Source of the DNA: Pseudomonadota bacterium
Lineage (GTDB): Bacteria; Pseudomonadota; Alphaproteobacteria; Acetobacterales; Acetobacteraceae
DNA length: 21,744 bases
Reading direction: 5' to 3'
NCBI GenBank assembly: GCA_021808185.1
Contig: JAKBCB010000010.1
Location: 1 to 21,744 of the forward strand
A model generated the notes under the pieces. It did not search any database. It had not been told where the DNA came from and worked only from the letters and a program-made list of their open reading frames with translations. How positions within the stretch are numbered: the first letter of the stretch is position 1; the number at the start of each line of letters is the position of its first letter. A program made the position numbers and the translations under genes. Of this stretch, positions 8,576-16,470 are shown one piece after another.

Positions 8576-8619
8576 CGCCGGGGTCCGGGCGGGGCAAAGC
8601 CCCAGCCTTGCCTTCCCCG
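8576..8619. other. Short GC-rich hairpin between convergent hemY and corC
   Basis: GGGGC-AAA-GCCCC (8591-8603) forms a 5-bp stem with a three-base loop. It sits between GGGGTCCGGGC and a CAGCCTTGCCTTCCCC tail. It lies in the 93-bp gap between two convergent genes, so it may act as a bidirectional terminator, although there is no T-tract. It has the look of a dispersed intergenic element, but only one copy is in this window. Confidence 0.3.
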
Positions 8620-9507
8620 CTACGCCGCCGTCGCTGGACCGGGCGGGCCGGCCCGTCGCACCCGCAGCCGCCGGATGCGCCGGGCATCGGCCTCCATCAC
8701 GCGAAACTCCCAGCCCGATGGATGGCTCAGCACCTCGCCCCGCGCCGGCACGCGGCCGGCGAGCGTGAACACCAGGCCGCCGAGCGTGTCGATATCCGCC
8801 TCCCGCTCGTCCTCGGTCAGCACGGCGCCGACGCGGGCCTCGAAATCCTCGACCGGCAGGCGGGCGTCGATGTCCAGCGCGCCGTCGCCGCGTTCGATCA
8901 CCATGGGGCCGGCGATCTCGTCGTGCTCGTCCGAGATGTCGCCGACGATGGTCTCGACCAGATCCTCGATCGTCACCAGCCCGTCGATGCCGCCGTACTC
9001 GTCCACCACCAGCGCCAGATGCATGCGCGCCTGCCGCATCTGCAGCAGCAGGTCGAGCACGGGAATTTGGGGAGCGACCAGCAGCGGCCGGCGCAGGATG
9101 CTTTCCAGCTTGAACGCCTCGGGCCGGCCGACATAGGCGAACACGTCCTTGATGTGGACCATGCCCACCACGTCGTCGAGTTGCTCGTGATACACGGGCA
9201 GGCGGGAATGGCCTTCCTGGCGGAACAGCGCCACTGCCTGGTCGAGTGTCACGTCCACCCGCATCGCAACGATGTCGGCGCGCGGCACCATCACGTCGTC
9301 CGCGGTGATGCCGCGCAGGCGCAGCACGTTGGCGATCAGCGCGCGTTCCTGGCGGTCCAGCTCCGGTGTCTGGCCGGGCAGTTGCGCCGCCTCGGCGGCT
9401 TCCTGCACCAGTTCGGCGATGGATTCGCGCACGCTGGGCTCGGGCGCCCGGCGGCCGATCAGCATGCCGAGGCGCGCGCGGAAGCGGCTGCGGGTGGTGG
9501 CGCTCAT
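8620..9507 (-). CDS. corC: Hemolysin/CorC-type CBS-domain protein (YbeX family)
   Basis: This 295-residue soluble protein has two CBS domains (about 68-125, beginning with VMVPRADIVAM, and about 136-190, with LVVDEYGGIDGLVTIEDLVE) and a C-terminal CorC/HlyC transporter-associated domain (about 204-285, with TLGGLVFTLAGRVP). Family members have been linked to cobalt/magnesium efflux and to ribosome-related processes; the exact role is unsettled. Its ATG overlaps the ybeY stop by 4 nt. In many proteobacteria lnt (apolipoprotein N-acyltransferase) follows corC. Here corC is followed directly by the convergent hemY, so lnt is elsewhere. Confidence 0.92.
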   Translation of the reverse strand: MSATTRSRFRARLGMLIGRRAPEPSVRESIAELVQEAAEAAQLPGQTPELDRQERALIANVLRLRGITADDVMVPRADIVAMRVDVTLDQAVALFRQEGHSRLPVYHEQLDDVVGMVHIKDVFAYVGRPEAFKLESILRRPLLVAPQIPVLDLLLQMRQARMHLALVVDEYGGIDGLVTIEDLVETIVGDISDEHDEIAGPMVIERGDGALDIDARLPVEDFEARVGAVLTEDEREADIDTLGGLVFTLAGRVPARGEVLSHPSGWEFRVMEADARRIRRLRVRRAGPPGPATAA

Positions 9508-9962
9508 GCCCGACGCCAGGGGTTGGGCAGGCCGAGGCGGCGCATGATCCGGCTCTCGGCCATTTCCATCCGGCGCGCCTCGCCCGGGTGGTGATGGTCG
9601 TGGCCCTGTAGATGCAGCGCGCCGTGGACCACCAGATGGGCGAGATGGTTTGCCGGCCGCTTCCGCTCCGCCGCCGCCTCTCGCCGCACGGTGCCGAGGG
9701 CGAGCACGATCTCGCCGGGCAGGCCGGGGGCGGCTGGGTCGAAGGTCAGGACGTTGGTCGGCTTGTTGCGGCCGCGATGCCGGGCATTGAGGCGTTTGGC
9801 GTCCGCGTCCGACACTAGCACGATGGTCGCGATACCGCCGGCGGCATGGGCCGCCCGCGCCGCGAGGGCTTCGGGGCGGCGGATGAGGCGGCGCCAGTTT
9901 GCGTCCGCCACGATGATCTGGTTCCCCACCGAGGTGGGGAACCGACTGCTTGTGGGGTCCAT
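9504..9962 (-). CDS. ybeY: Endoribonuclease YbeY (rRNA maturation factor)
   Basis: YbeY is a zinc-dependent single-strand endoribonuclease needed for 16S rRNA 3' maturation and ribosome quality control. The 152-residue product has the defining HGALHLQGHDH motif (zinc ligands His113, His117, His123) and the NVLTFDP segment (about 70-76). The ATG at 9962 directly follows the phoH stop (TAAATG). The first 14 residues are not family-like and are encoded across a perfect 24-bp inverted repeat. A GTG at codon 12 would remove most of this extension, so the true start is open. The 3' end overlaps corC by 4 nt. Confidence 0.94.
   Translation of the reverse strand: MDPTSSRFPTSVGNQIIVADANWRRLIRRPEALAARAAHAAGGIATIVLVSDADAKRLNARHRGRNKPTNVLTFDPAAPGLPGEIVLALGTVRREAAAERKRPANHLAHLVVHGALHLQGHDHHHPGEARRMEMAESRIMRRLGLPNPWRRA
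9920..9943. repeat. Perfect inverted repeat in the 5' coding region of ybeY
   Basis: GGTTCCCCACC (9920-9930) and its exact reverse complement GGTGGGGAACC (9933-9943) are separated by only two bases. In the mRNA this gives a 10-bp stem with a CUCG-type four-base loop, beginning 17 nt after the ybeY ATG. Such a stem so close to a start codon could slow initiation or cap read-through from phoH. Confidence 0.7.
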
Positions 9963-11030
9963 TTACGTGCCCGCGGCTGCCTCGCCACCAGCGGTGCGGC
10001 CTCGCCGCGTGTCGCGCTCGGCGGCGGCGCGCTGGTCGTAGGCATCGACGATGCGCGCGACCAGCGGGTGGCGCACCACGTCGCGCTTGTCGAAGCGGCA
10101 GACGGCGATGCCTGCCACCCCCTCCAGCGTGTCGAGCGCGTCGCGCAGGCCGGATCGGGTGCCGGCGGGCAAATCCACCTGGGTCAGATCCCCGGTGATG
10201 ACCATCCGGGTACCCTCGCCCATGCGGGTCAGGAACATCTTCATCTGCACCGGCGTCGTGTTCTGCGCCTCGTCCAGAATCACGAAAGCATGCGCCAGCG
10301 TGCGGCCTCGCATGAAGGCGAGGGGAGCGACTTCGATTTCCCCCGTCGCCATGCGGCGGACGACCTGTTCGCCCGGCATCATGTCGTTGAGCGCATCATA
10401 GAGCGGGCGCAGGTAGGGATCGACCTTCTCCTTCAGGTCTCCCGGCAGGAAGCCGAGGCGTTCGCCTGCTTCCACCGCCGGGCGGGACAGCACGATGCGA
10501 TCCACTTTCCCCGCTTGCAGCATGGCGACGGCCTGCGCCACCGCGAGGTAGGTTTTGCCCGTGCCGGCCGGGCCGATGCCGAACACCATCTCGGCCCGGG
10601 ACAGCGCCTCCATGTAGGCTGATTGGCCGGGGCTGCGTGGCCCCACCGCGCCGCGCTTGGTGCGGATCGCCGGCGCGTCCGAGAGCGGCAGGCGCGGGTC
10701 CTCGAAATCGGACATGCGGATGGCCGCGTCCACATCGGCCTGAGTCACCGCGTCGCCCCGCTCCAGCCGCCGCCACAACCCGGTCAGCGCCAGTTGCGCC
10801 GCCTCCACCCGGGCCGGATCGCCGGCAATGGCCACCCGGTTGCCGCGACACGACAGACGCACGCCGAGCCCTTGTTCCAGCCGCGCCAGATGGCGGTCGT
10901 GGTCGCCGAGCAACAGCGGCAGCAGCGTGTTGTCGGCGAAATGCAGGGTGAGGGCCTTGCCCGGAACGCGCTCCGGGGTCGGACGGTCGGAGGGTATGCG
11001 GTCAGCCGGGGTCGCGGCGATGTCGCTCAA
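9963..11030 (-). CDS. PhoH-like ATPase (YbeZ)
   Basis: This is a cytosolic P-loop ATPase of the PhoH family, usually encoded beside ybeY and thought to work with it in RNA metabolism. The 355-residue product has Walker A GPAGTGKT (153-160), VLSRPAVEAGERLGFLPG (about 180-197) and Walker B VILDEAQN (250-257); the N-terminal part resembles a KH-like domain. The open frame extends upstream into miaB, but the upstream part is low-complexity shadow. I chose TTG at 11030, which overlaps the miaB stop (TTGA, 4 nt) and gives a normal family length. The stop abuts the ybeY ATG. Confidence 0.93.
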   Translation of the reverse strand: MSDIAATPADRIPSDRPTPERVPGKALTLHFADNTLLPLLLGDHDRHLARLEQGLGVRLSCRGNRVAIAGDPARVEAAQLALTGLWRRLERGDAVTQADVDAAIRMSDFEDPRLPLSDAPAIRTKRGAVGPRSPGQSAYMEALSRAEMVFGIGPAGTGKTYLAVAQAVAMLQAGKVDRIVLSRPAVEAGERLGFLPGDLKEKVDPYLRPLYDALNDMMPGEQVVRRMATGEIEVAPLAFMRGRTLAHAFVILDEAQNTTPVQMKMFLTRMGEGTRMVITGDLTQVDLPAGTRSGLRDALDTLEGVAGIAVCRFDKRDVVRHPLVARIVDAYDQRAAAERDTRRGRTAGGEAAAGT

Positions 11031-12427
11031 GCTTGGGTTCGCTCCTGTTCCTGGGGATGCGGGAGAAGAGTGGCCGAGAGGGAGTTCTGATGCGCGGCGA
11101 CGATTTTGACGCGCACGATCCGGCCGGCGAGCCCGTCCGGACCGTCGGCGTGGACGGGTTGCAGCCACGGCGTGCGCCCGCCGATCTGGCCGGGGCGGCG
11201 GCCGGGGCCGGTGACGAGAACATCGACGGTGCGGCCGACGCAGTCGGCGTTGAAGGCGGCCTGCTGTTCGCGCAGCAGCGCCTGGAGCGCCTGAAGCCGC
11301 CGGTCCTTCTCTGCCTCCGGCACCTGCGTGGGCGCGCCGGCGGCCGGGGTGCCGGGACGGGGCGAGTATTTGAAGCTGAACGCCTGCGCGAAGCCGACCC
11401 GCTCAATCAGCGCCATGGTGGCGGCGAAATCGGCCTCTGTCTCGCCGGGGTGGCCCACGATGAAGTCGGATGACAGTGCGAGGTCGGGCCGCGCCGCGCG
11501 CAGCCGGTCGATCAGGCGAAGGTAGTCCGCGGCGGTGTGGCGGCGGTTCATCGCCGCCAGAATGCGGTCCGCGCCTGATTGCACCGGCAGATGCAGGAAC
11601 GGCATGAGCTGCGGCACCTCGGCATGGGCCGCGATCAGGTCGTCGTCCATGTCGCGCGGGTGCGAGGTGGTGTAGCGGATGCGCGCGAGGTCGGGGATCT
11701 CGGCCAGCGCACGAACCAGATGTCCCAGCGTGGACGGCCCGTGTGGCCCCTCGCCGTGCCAGGCATTCACGTTCTGGCCGAGCAGGGTGATTTCGCGGGC
11801 ACCCAGCGCCACCAGCCGGCGGGCCTCGGCCACCACGGCCCCCAGCGGGCGGCTTTGCTCGGCCCCGCGCGTGTAGGGCACCACGCAGAACGAGCAAAAC
11901 TTGTCGCAGCCCTCCTGGATGGTCAGGAACGCGGTCGGGCCGGACGGCGCCGATGCCTCCGGCAGATGGTCGAACTTGTCCTCGGCCGGAAAATCGGTCG
12001 CGATCACGGCCCCCGCCGCGCGGCTGGCGCGGGCGACCATTTCGGGCAGGCGGTGATAGGTCTGCGGGCCGAGCACGATATCCACATAGGGAGCGCGGGC
12101 CAGGATTTCCGCCCCCTCCGCCTGCGCCACGCAGCCGGCAACGGCCAAGATCATCCGCCCGCCCTCGGCCTCCCGCGCCTGCTTGAGCAGCCGCAGCCGG
12201 CCGAGTTCGGAGAACACCTTTTCGGCGGCGCGGTCGCGGATGTGGCAGGTGTTCAGGATCACCATATCAGCACCATCGGGTGCTTCGGCGGGCGCGTAAC
12301 CGAGCGGGGCAAGCACGTCCGTCATCCGGGTGCTGTCGTACACGTTCATCTGGCAGCCCCAGGTGATGACGTGCAGCCGGCGGGTGTTGACCTTGGCGCC
12401 GGCGGATTGGCCAGATTCGTCGCTCAC
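11027..12427 (-). CDS. miaB: tRNA-2-methylthio-N6-dimethylallyladenosine synthase MiaB
   Basis: MiaB is a radical-SAM methylthiotransferase that adds a 2-methylthio group to i6A37 of tRNAs reading U-starting codons. From the GTG at 12427 the product is 466 residues. Three N-terminal cluster cysteines sit at 25, 61 and 99 (TWGCQMN, NTCHIRD, VAGCVAQ), and the radical-SAM triad CDKFCSFC is at 174/178/181. A TRAM-like C-terminus follows. The GTG is preferred because GAGG lies 8 nt upstream; an in-frame TTG at 12454 would add nine residues and has no good Shine-Dalgarno. It heads the miaB-phoH-ybeY-corC series. Confidence 0.96.
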   Translation of the reverse strand: MSDESGQSAGAKVNTRRLHVITWGCQMNVYDSTRMTDVLAPLGYAPAEAPDGADMVILNTCHIRDRAAEKVFSELGRLRLLKQAREAEGGRMILAVAGCVAQAEGAEILARAPYVDIVLGPQTYHRLPEMVARASRAAGAVIATDFPAEDKFDHLPEASAPSGPTAFLTIQEGCDKFCSFCVVPYTRGAEQSRPLGAVVAEARRLVALGAREITLLGQNVNAWHGEGPHGPSTLGHLVRALAEIPDLARIRYTTSHPRDMDDDLIAAHAEVPQLMPFLHLPVQSGADRILAAMNRRHTAADYLRLIDRLRAARPDLALSSDFIVGHPGETEADFAATMALIERVGFAQAFSFKYSPRPGTPAAGAPTQVPEAEKDRRLQALQALLREQQAAFNADCVGRTVDVLVTGPGRRPGQIGGRTPWLQPVHADGPDGLAGRIVRVKIVAAHQNSLSATLLPHPQEQERTQA

Positions 12428-12443
12428 AAACTCGCCCTCAAGA

Positions 12444-12463
12444 CGGCCGGACAAGCCCGGCCG
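12444..12463. other. Hairpin in the miaB 5' leader
   Basis: CGGCCGG (12444-12450) pairs with CCGGCCG (12457-12463) across a 6-base loop. It lies 16 nt upstream of the preferred miaB GTG start and just above its Shine-Dalgarno. It could affect initiation or be the end of a plsC terminator, but no T-tract follows. Confidence 0.4.
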
Positions 12464-12555
12464 AGAAGGCGGGGAGCAATGGTCGGGTGGCGGGCGCGGG
12501 TCAAGCGCAAGGGAACGAAACAGCCTCCTTGTCGGTCTGCTGCATCCTGCCGCAG

Positions 12556-12584
12556 TCTCGCAGCAAAATCGGTGGGCGTGTCAA
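12556..12584 (-). promoter_or_regulatory. Possible miaB promoter (-35 TTGACA)
   Basis: In the 185-bp gap between plsC and miaB, the minus strand carries CTTGACA with the hexamer at 12584-12579, a perfect -35 match. The -10 region at 17-nt spacing (GCGAGA, 12561-12556) is poor. It would give a leader of about 120 nt. The rest of the gap shows only the hairpin at 12444-12463. Confidence 0.3.
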
Positions 12585-12612
12585 GCAAATGGGCAAGAAT
12601 GTCGCGGTTCCG

Positions 12613-13584
12613 TCACGCGAATGCAGGGGAGGTGACATGCTCGCCGCTCTCTGCGCCGGCGGGCACGGGACGCGGCGGGCGGTTCTGCCGCAGCGCCGCC
12701 GCCCCATCGGCCACCGCCGCCCAGGTCGCCTGCGCCAGCGCCTTGCGGCTGGGGAACGCCGTGGGATCGAGCGGCGGGTGCAGCAGCACCGTCGCGCGCA
12801 GCCCGCGATGCTGTGCGAGGCGCCAGAAATGCGAGCCGATGTCCATGTCGCCGTACCAAGCGAACAACGGCCGCGTCGCCCGCCCGGTCGGCAGATACGC
12901 GAGGCGGTCATATACCACCGAGACCGGCTGCACGAGCGGTGGCTTGCCGTCCGCGGTCGCGGGCAATTCGGCGATGGAGAGGAACGCCGAACGGAACGGC
13001 AGCACGCGCGAGCCGTCGGACGTGGTGCCTTCGGGAAACAGAATGAGATCGTCGCCGGCGGACAGGCGCAGCCGCATGTCGTCGCGCTCGCGCCCGGTCG
13101 AGGTGCGCTGGCGGCGGACATAGACGGTACGGCCGAGCCTGGCGATCCAGCCGATCAGCGGCCAGCCGGCGACTTCTTCCTTGGCGATGAAACAGGCTTC
13201 CAGCCGCCCGCCGAGCACCAGGACATCGAGCCAGGAGGAGTGGTTCGAGACGTACACGATCGGTCGCCCGCCGGCGGTGTGGCGGCGCAGGCGTGGGCCG
13301 ACCATGCGCACGCGCAGGCCGACCAACCGGCACATGGTGGACCAATAGACCCGCGCGAACACCACCTTGCCCCGCCCGGGCAGCGCGATCATCGCGGACT
13401 GCACCAACAGTGAGACCAGCGTCCACAGCACGATCACCACGCCGCGCCGCACGGCGCGCAGCCGGCGGACGATCTTGTGGTTGGCGGGCAGCGACAGCGT
13501 GTTCCAGACTTCCTCCGCCGGCTCGGCCGGGCGGCGGAGCAGCGGCAGGCGCTTGGCTTTCAGGCGGCGGGGCGCGGGCTGCAT
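12613..13584 (-). CDS. plsC: 1-acyl-sn-glycerol-3-phosphate acyltransferase (PlsC family)
   Basis: This membrane-associated acyltransferase makes phosphatidic acid or a related acylated lipid. The 323-residue product has a hydrophobic segment (about 48-68), the catalytic HX4D box NHSSWLD (114-120) and the substrate-binding box FPEGTTSDG (183-191). I chose ATG at 13584 because AGGAGG lies 5 nt upstream, a near-ideal Shine-Dalgarno; the frame is open further up but unconserved. It sits 185 bp upstream of miaB on the same strand, a common alphaproteobacterial order. The exact acyl substrate cannot be told from sequence; an ornithine-lipid (OlsA-like) role is possible. Confidence 0.9.
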   Translation of the reverse strand: MQPAPRRLKAKRLPLLRRPAEPAEEVWNTLSLPANHKIVRRLRAVRRGVVIVLWTLVSLLVQSAMIALPGRGKVVFARVYWSTMCRLVGLRVRMVGPRLRRHTAGGRPIVYVSNHSSWLDVLVLGGRLEACFIAKEEVAGWPLIGWIARLGRTVYVRRQRTSTGRERDDMRLRLSAGDDLILFPEGTTSDGSRVLPFRSAFLSIAELPATADGKPPLVQPVSVVYDRLAYLPTGRATRPLFAWYGDMDIGSHFWRLAQHRGLRATVLLHPPLDPTAFPSRKALAQATWAAVADGAAALRQNRPPRPVPAGAESGEHVTSPAFA

Positions 13585-13640
13585 GACAGCCTCCTCATAG
13601 CGCGCGCGGGGTGCCCACGACAATGAAGGTGCCATGACGT

Positions 13641-13665
13641 TTGTTGCGACGGGCGAGCGCAACAA
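13641..13665. promoter_or_regulatory. Dyad between dctA and plsC
   Basis: TTGTTGCG (13641-13648), nine bases, then the exact reverse complement CGCAACAA (13658-13665). It is 57-81 bp upstream of the plsC ATG and about 40 bp after the dctA stop. The 8-bp arms and 17-bp centre-to-centre distance fit either an operator for a dimeric regulator or a terminator stem for dctA. No U-run follows on either strand. Confidence 0.4.
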
Positions 13666-13705
13666 GCGGAGATTGCCGCCATCGATGGATCGGTGTTGCG
13701 CCTGC

Positions 13706-14983
13706 TCACTCGGCCGGTGCCGGCACCGCCTCCCCCGCCAGCACGCGACGCGCCAGCTCGACATTGAGCTGGCCCTCCCACCGGGCCACGAAAATCGTCG
13801 CCACCGAGTTGCCGAACAGGTTCGTGATCGCGCGCGCCTCGCTCATGAAGCGATCGATGGCCAGCACCAGCACGATGCCGGTCACCGGCACCTTGCCGCT
13901 CAGCGTCGAAAGTGTCGCCGCCAGCGTGATGAAGCCGCCACCCGTCACCGCCGCGGCGCCCTTCGAGGTCAGCAGCAGCACGCCCAGAATGAGCACGTAG
14001 TCGCCCCAGGACAGGGGAATGTTCAGTGCCTGCGCGATGAAGGTGATGGCCATGGTGAAATAGATCGAGGTGCCGTCGAGATTGAACGCATACCCCAGCG
14101 GTACCACGAGCCCGACCAGCGGGCGCGCGCAGCCGAGGCCCTCCAGCTTCGCCATCAGCGAGGGCAGCGCCGCCTCGGAGGAACTGGTGCCCAGCACGAT
14201 GAAGAATTCCTCGCGCAGGTAGCGCAGCAGCGGCCACAGCCGCAGCCCGGCCAGCCGCATCACGCCCGCCATCACCAGAAAGATGAACAGCGCGCAGGTG
14301 AGGTAGAAGCACACCATGAGGATGCCGAGATTGGCCAGCGCGCCGATGCCGTATTTGCCCACGGTAAAGCTCATCGCCCCGAACGCGCCGAGCGGAGCGA
14401 CCCGCATGATGATGGTAATCACAGCGAACAGCGCGTTGTTCACCTCCTCCAGCACATGCAGCATGACCTTGCCGCGCTCGCCGATATTGGCGACGCCGAC
14501 ACCGAACAACACGGCAAAGAACAACACCGGCAGGATGTCGCCCTTGGCGAAGGCGCCAACGATGGTGTCGGGAATGATGTTGAGCAGGAAGTCGGCAACG
14601 CCCAGGTGCGGGGCCGTGGTGTATTTCGCCACCGCCCTGGCGTCGAGCGTCGCGGGATCGACGTTCATGCCGATGCCGGGCCGCACCAGATGGCCGACCA
14701 CCAGGCCGATCAGCATGGCGATGGTTGTTAGAATTTCAAAATAGACGATCGCCTTGAGGCCGATGCGCCCGACCTCGGCGGTGTCCGTTAGCTTGCCGAT
14801 GCCGACGACGACGGTGATGAAGATGATCGGCGCGATCATCATCTTCACCAGCTTGACGAACCCCTCGCCGAACGGCTGCATCAGGGTGGCGATGTCGGGG
14901 GAAAAATGTCCCAGCGCAACACCGGCCACGATGGCGATCAGCACCTGGATATACAGCGACTTCGATGCGCGTGTGCTGACCAC
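13706..14983 (-). CDS. dctA: C4-dicarboxylate:cation symporter DctA
   Basis: This 425-residue inner-membrane symporter of the DAACS family takes up succinate, fumarate and malate. Visible hallmarks are the early GFVKLVKMMIAPIIF segment, the serine-rich hairpin GTSSSEAALPSLMAKLE, the cation/substrate motif GYAFNLDGTSIYFTMAI, the AAVTGGGFITLAATLS hairpin and the C-terminal NLFGNSVATIFVARWE. Start is GTG at 14983, with a purine-rich GGGGGG at 6-nt spacing. It appears monocistronic. No sensor-kinase pair (dctBD) lies beside it, so its regulation is not visible here. Confidence 0.95.
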   Translation of the reverse strand: MVSTRASKSLYIQVLIAIVAGVALGHFSPDIATLMQPFGEGFVKLVKMMIAPIIFITVVVGIGKLTDTAEVGRIGLKAIVYFEILTTIAMLIGLVVGHLVRPGIGMNVDPATLDARAVAKYTTAPHLGVADFLLNIIPDTIVGAFAKGDILPVLFFAVLFGVGVANIGERGKVMLHVLEEVNNALFAVITIIMRVAPLGAFGAMSFTVGKYGIGALANLGILMVCFYLTCALFIFLVMAGVMRLAGLRLWPLLRYLREEFFIVLGTSSSEAALPSLMAKLEGLGCARPLVGLVVPLGYAFNLDGTSIYFTMAITFIAQALNIPLSWGDYVLILGVLLLTSKGAAAVTGGGFITLAATLSTLSGKVPVTGIVLVLAIDRFMSEARAITNLFGNSVATIFVARWEGQLNVELARRVLAGEAVPAPAE

Positions 14984-15070
14984 GTCGTGCCCCCCGATGG
15001 TGTGCCTTACTAAAGCATTACACGGCCGTGCCGGGCAATCGGACCGGCCGCCGCCGCGACGATGCCCGTG

Positions 15071-15670
15071 CTACGCGAAGCAGCTCGCCAGCAACTGCTT
15101 GAACGCCCGCGCGCGATGACTGGTGGCGTGTTTTTCGTCAGGCGCGGTCTCGCCGTAGGTCAGCGCGCCCCCGGCGGGCAGGAACATCGGGTCGTAGCCG
15201 AAGCCGCGCTCCCCGCGCGGCGGCCAGACCCAGGTGCCGTCCACGCGGCCGAAGAATGTCTCGGTGTGCGCGTCCGGCCACGCCAGACACAGCGCGCAGG
15301 CGAACCAGGCCCGAGCGTCGCCCGCCTCGGCGGCGTCGTGGTGCACGCGTCGCATGGCCTCGGCGAAGTCTTTCGTGGGGCCGGCCCAGCGCGCGGAAAA
15401 CACCCCAGGCGCGCCGCCAAGGGCGGCAACGCAGAACCCGGAATCGTCCGCGAGCGCCGGCAGCCCCGAAGCCGCCGCCGCCGCGAGCGCCTTCAGCCGC
15501 GCGTTGCCGGTGAAATCCGGCGCCGTCTCCTCCGGCTCCGGCAGTCCCAGTTCCCCCGCCGAGATGGCCGAGACCCCATGCGGCGCCAGCAGATCGGCGA
15601 TTTCCGCGAGCTTTCCGGGATTGTGGGTGGCAATCACCAGCCGGCTGCCGCGCGCCAGTTGCCGCGCCAT
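15071..15670 (-). CDS. rdgB: Non-canonical purine NTP pyrophosphatase (RdgB/HAM1)
   Basis: This cytosolic house-cleaning enzyme hydrolyses dITP, ITP and XTP to monophosphates, keeping deaminated purines out of nucleic acids. The 199-residue product has THNPGK (15-20), the catalytic LADDSGF (about 73-79), GFGYDP (156-161) and SHRARAF (184-190). The ATG at 15670 is read from the rph stop (TGATG, 1-nt overlap), so the two genes are coupled. The frame stays open upstream inside rph, but that part is shadow. Length is canonical. Confidence 0.96.
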   Translation of the reverse strand: MARQLARGSRLVIATHNPGKLAEIADLLAPHGVSAISAGELGLPEPEETAPDFTGNARLKALAAAAASGLPALADDSGFCVAALGGAPGVFSARWAGPTKDFAEAMRRVHHDAAEAGDARAWFACALCLAWPDAHTETFFGRVDGTWVWPPRGERGFGYDPMFLPAGGALTYGETAPDEKHATSHRARAFKQLLASCFA

Positions 15671-16389
15671 CAGACGGCGCCCAGCGCAGCGCGTTGCAAC
15701 TCGTACAGCCGCCCCGTGCCCTGCCTGGCCAGCGCCATCAGTGCCGAGAACTGCGTCTCGGAGAACGGCGCCTTTTCCGCCGTGCCCTGGATTTCCACGA
15801 TCCCGCCGCCATCCGTCAGCACGAAATTGGCGTCGGCATCGGCCGAGGAGTCTTCCTCGTAATCGAGGTCGAGCACCGGCGCGCCGCCGACCAGCCCGCA
15901 GGAGACGGCCGCGACCTGCCCGGTGATCGGCGAGGCCTTCAGCACGTTCATCCGGATCAGATGGCGGATCGCGAGCGACAGCGCCACCCACGCGCCGGTG
16001 ATGGCGGCGCAGCGTGTGCCGCCATCGGCGTTCAGCACGTCGCAATCCAGCGTGATGGTCATCTCGCCCAGCGCCGCCCGGTCCACCACGGCGCGCAGGC
16101 TGCGCCCGATCAGGCGCTGGATTTCCTGCGTCCGGCCGGATTGCTTGCCCCGCGCGGCCTCCCGATCGCCGCGCGTGTGCGTCGCGCGCGGCAGCATGCC
16201 GTATTCCGCCGTCACCCAGCCCTGGCCGGAATTGCGCAGGAATGGCGGCACCCGTGCCTCCACGCTCGCGGCACACAGCACCTCCGTCCCGCCCATCTTG
16301 ATGAGGCAGGAACCTTCCGCATGGCGGGCGAAGCCGGGGATGAAGGAGACGTCGCGCAGGAGGTCGGGCGCGCGGCCGGAGGGGCGCAT
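15670..16389 (-). CDS. rph: Ribonuclease PH
   Basis: RNase PH is a phosphate-dependent 3'-5' exoribonuclease that trims tRNA 3' ends and forms a hexameric ring. The 239-residue product has RGKQSGRTQEIQRLIGRSLRA (about 80-100), GGTRCAAITGAWVAL (123-137) with the phosphate-binding Arg, and the catalytic acidic motif DLDYEEDSSADADANF (174-189). It is coupled to rdgB downstream and divergent from hrcA with 134 bp between them. Length and motifs are canonical. Confidence 0.97.
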   Translation of the reverse strand: MRPSGRAPDLLRDVSFIPGFARHAEGSCLIKMGGTEVLCAASVEARVPPFLRNSGQGWVTAEYGMLPRATHTRGDREAARGKQSGRTQEIQRLIGRSLRAVVDRAALGEMTITLDCDVLNADGGTRCAAITGAWVALSLAIRHLIRMNVLKASPITGQVAAVSCGLVGGAPVLDLDYEEDSSADADANFVLTDGGGIVEIQGTAEKAPFSETQFSALMALARQGTGRLYELQRAALGAV

Positions 16390-16419
16390 GGGGCATTCCG
16401 TTCGTGTTTGGGCGACGTG

Positions 16420-16448
16420 CCTATGGCGTCCGGCGCCGGCTTCCGCAA
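16420..16448 (-). promoter_or_regulatory. Possible rph promoter
   Basis: The minus strand reads TTGCGG (16448-16443), a 17-nt spacer, then CATAGG (16425-16420). A start near 16413 would give a leader of about 24 nt. A CCGGCGCCGG palindrome (16430-16439) lies within the spacer. Both hexamers are weak matches. Confidence 0.35.
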
Positions 16449-16470
16449 GAGTGGGGGATCACCGGCGGTG

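Noticed and set aside
8542..9594. A 350-codon plus-strand frame opposite corC
   Set aside because: His/Gln/Arg-rich shadow of a CBS-domain gene with unmistakable motifs on the minus strand.
13585..13764. Upstream extension of the plsC frame
   Set aside because: The near-perfect AGGAGG at 5 nt fixes the start at 13584, and the extension runs into the dctA 3' end without conserved features.
15671..16396. Upstream extension of the rdgB frame through rph
   Set aside because: The conserved RdgB start (VIATHNPGK region) begins just after the ATG at 15670, and the extension is an Arg/Ala/Gly-rich shadow of rph.
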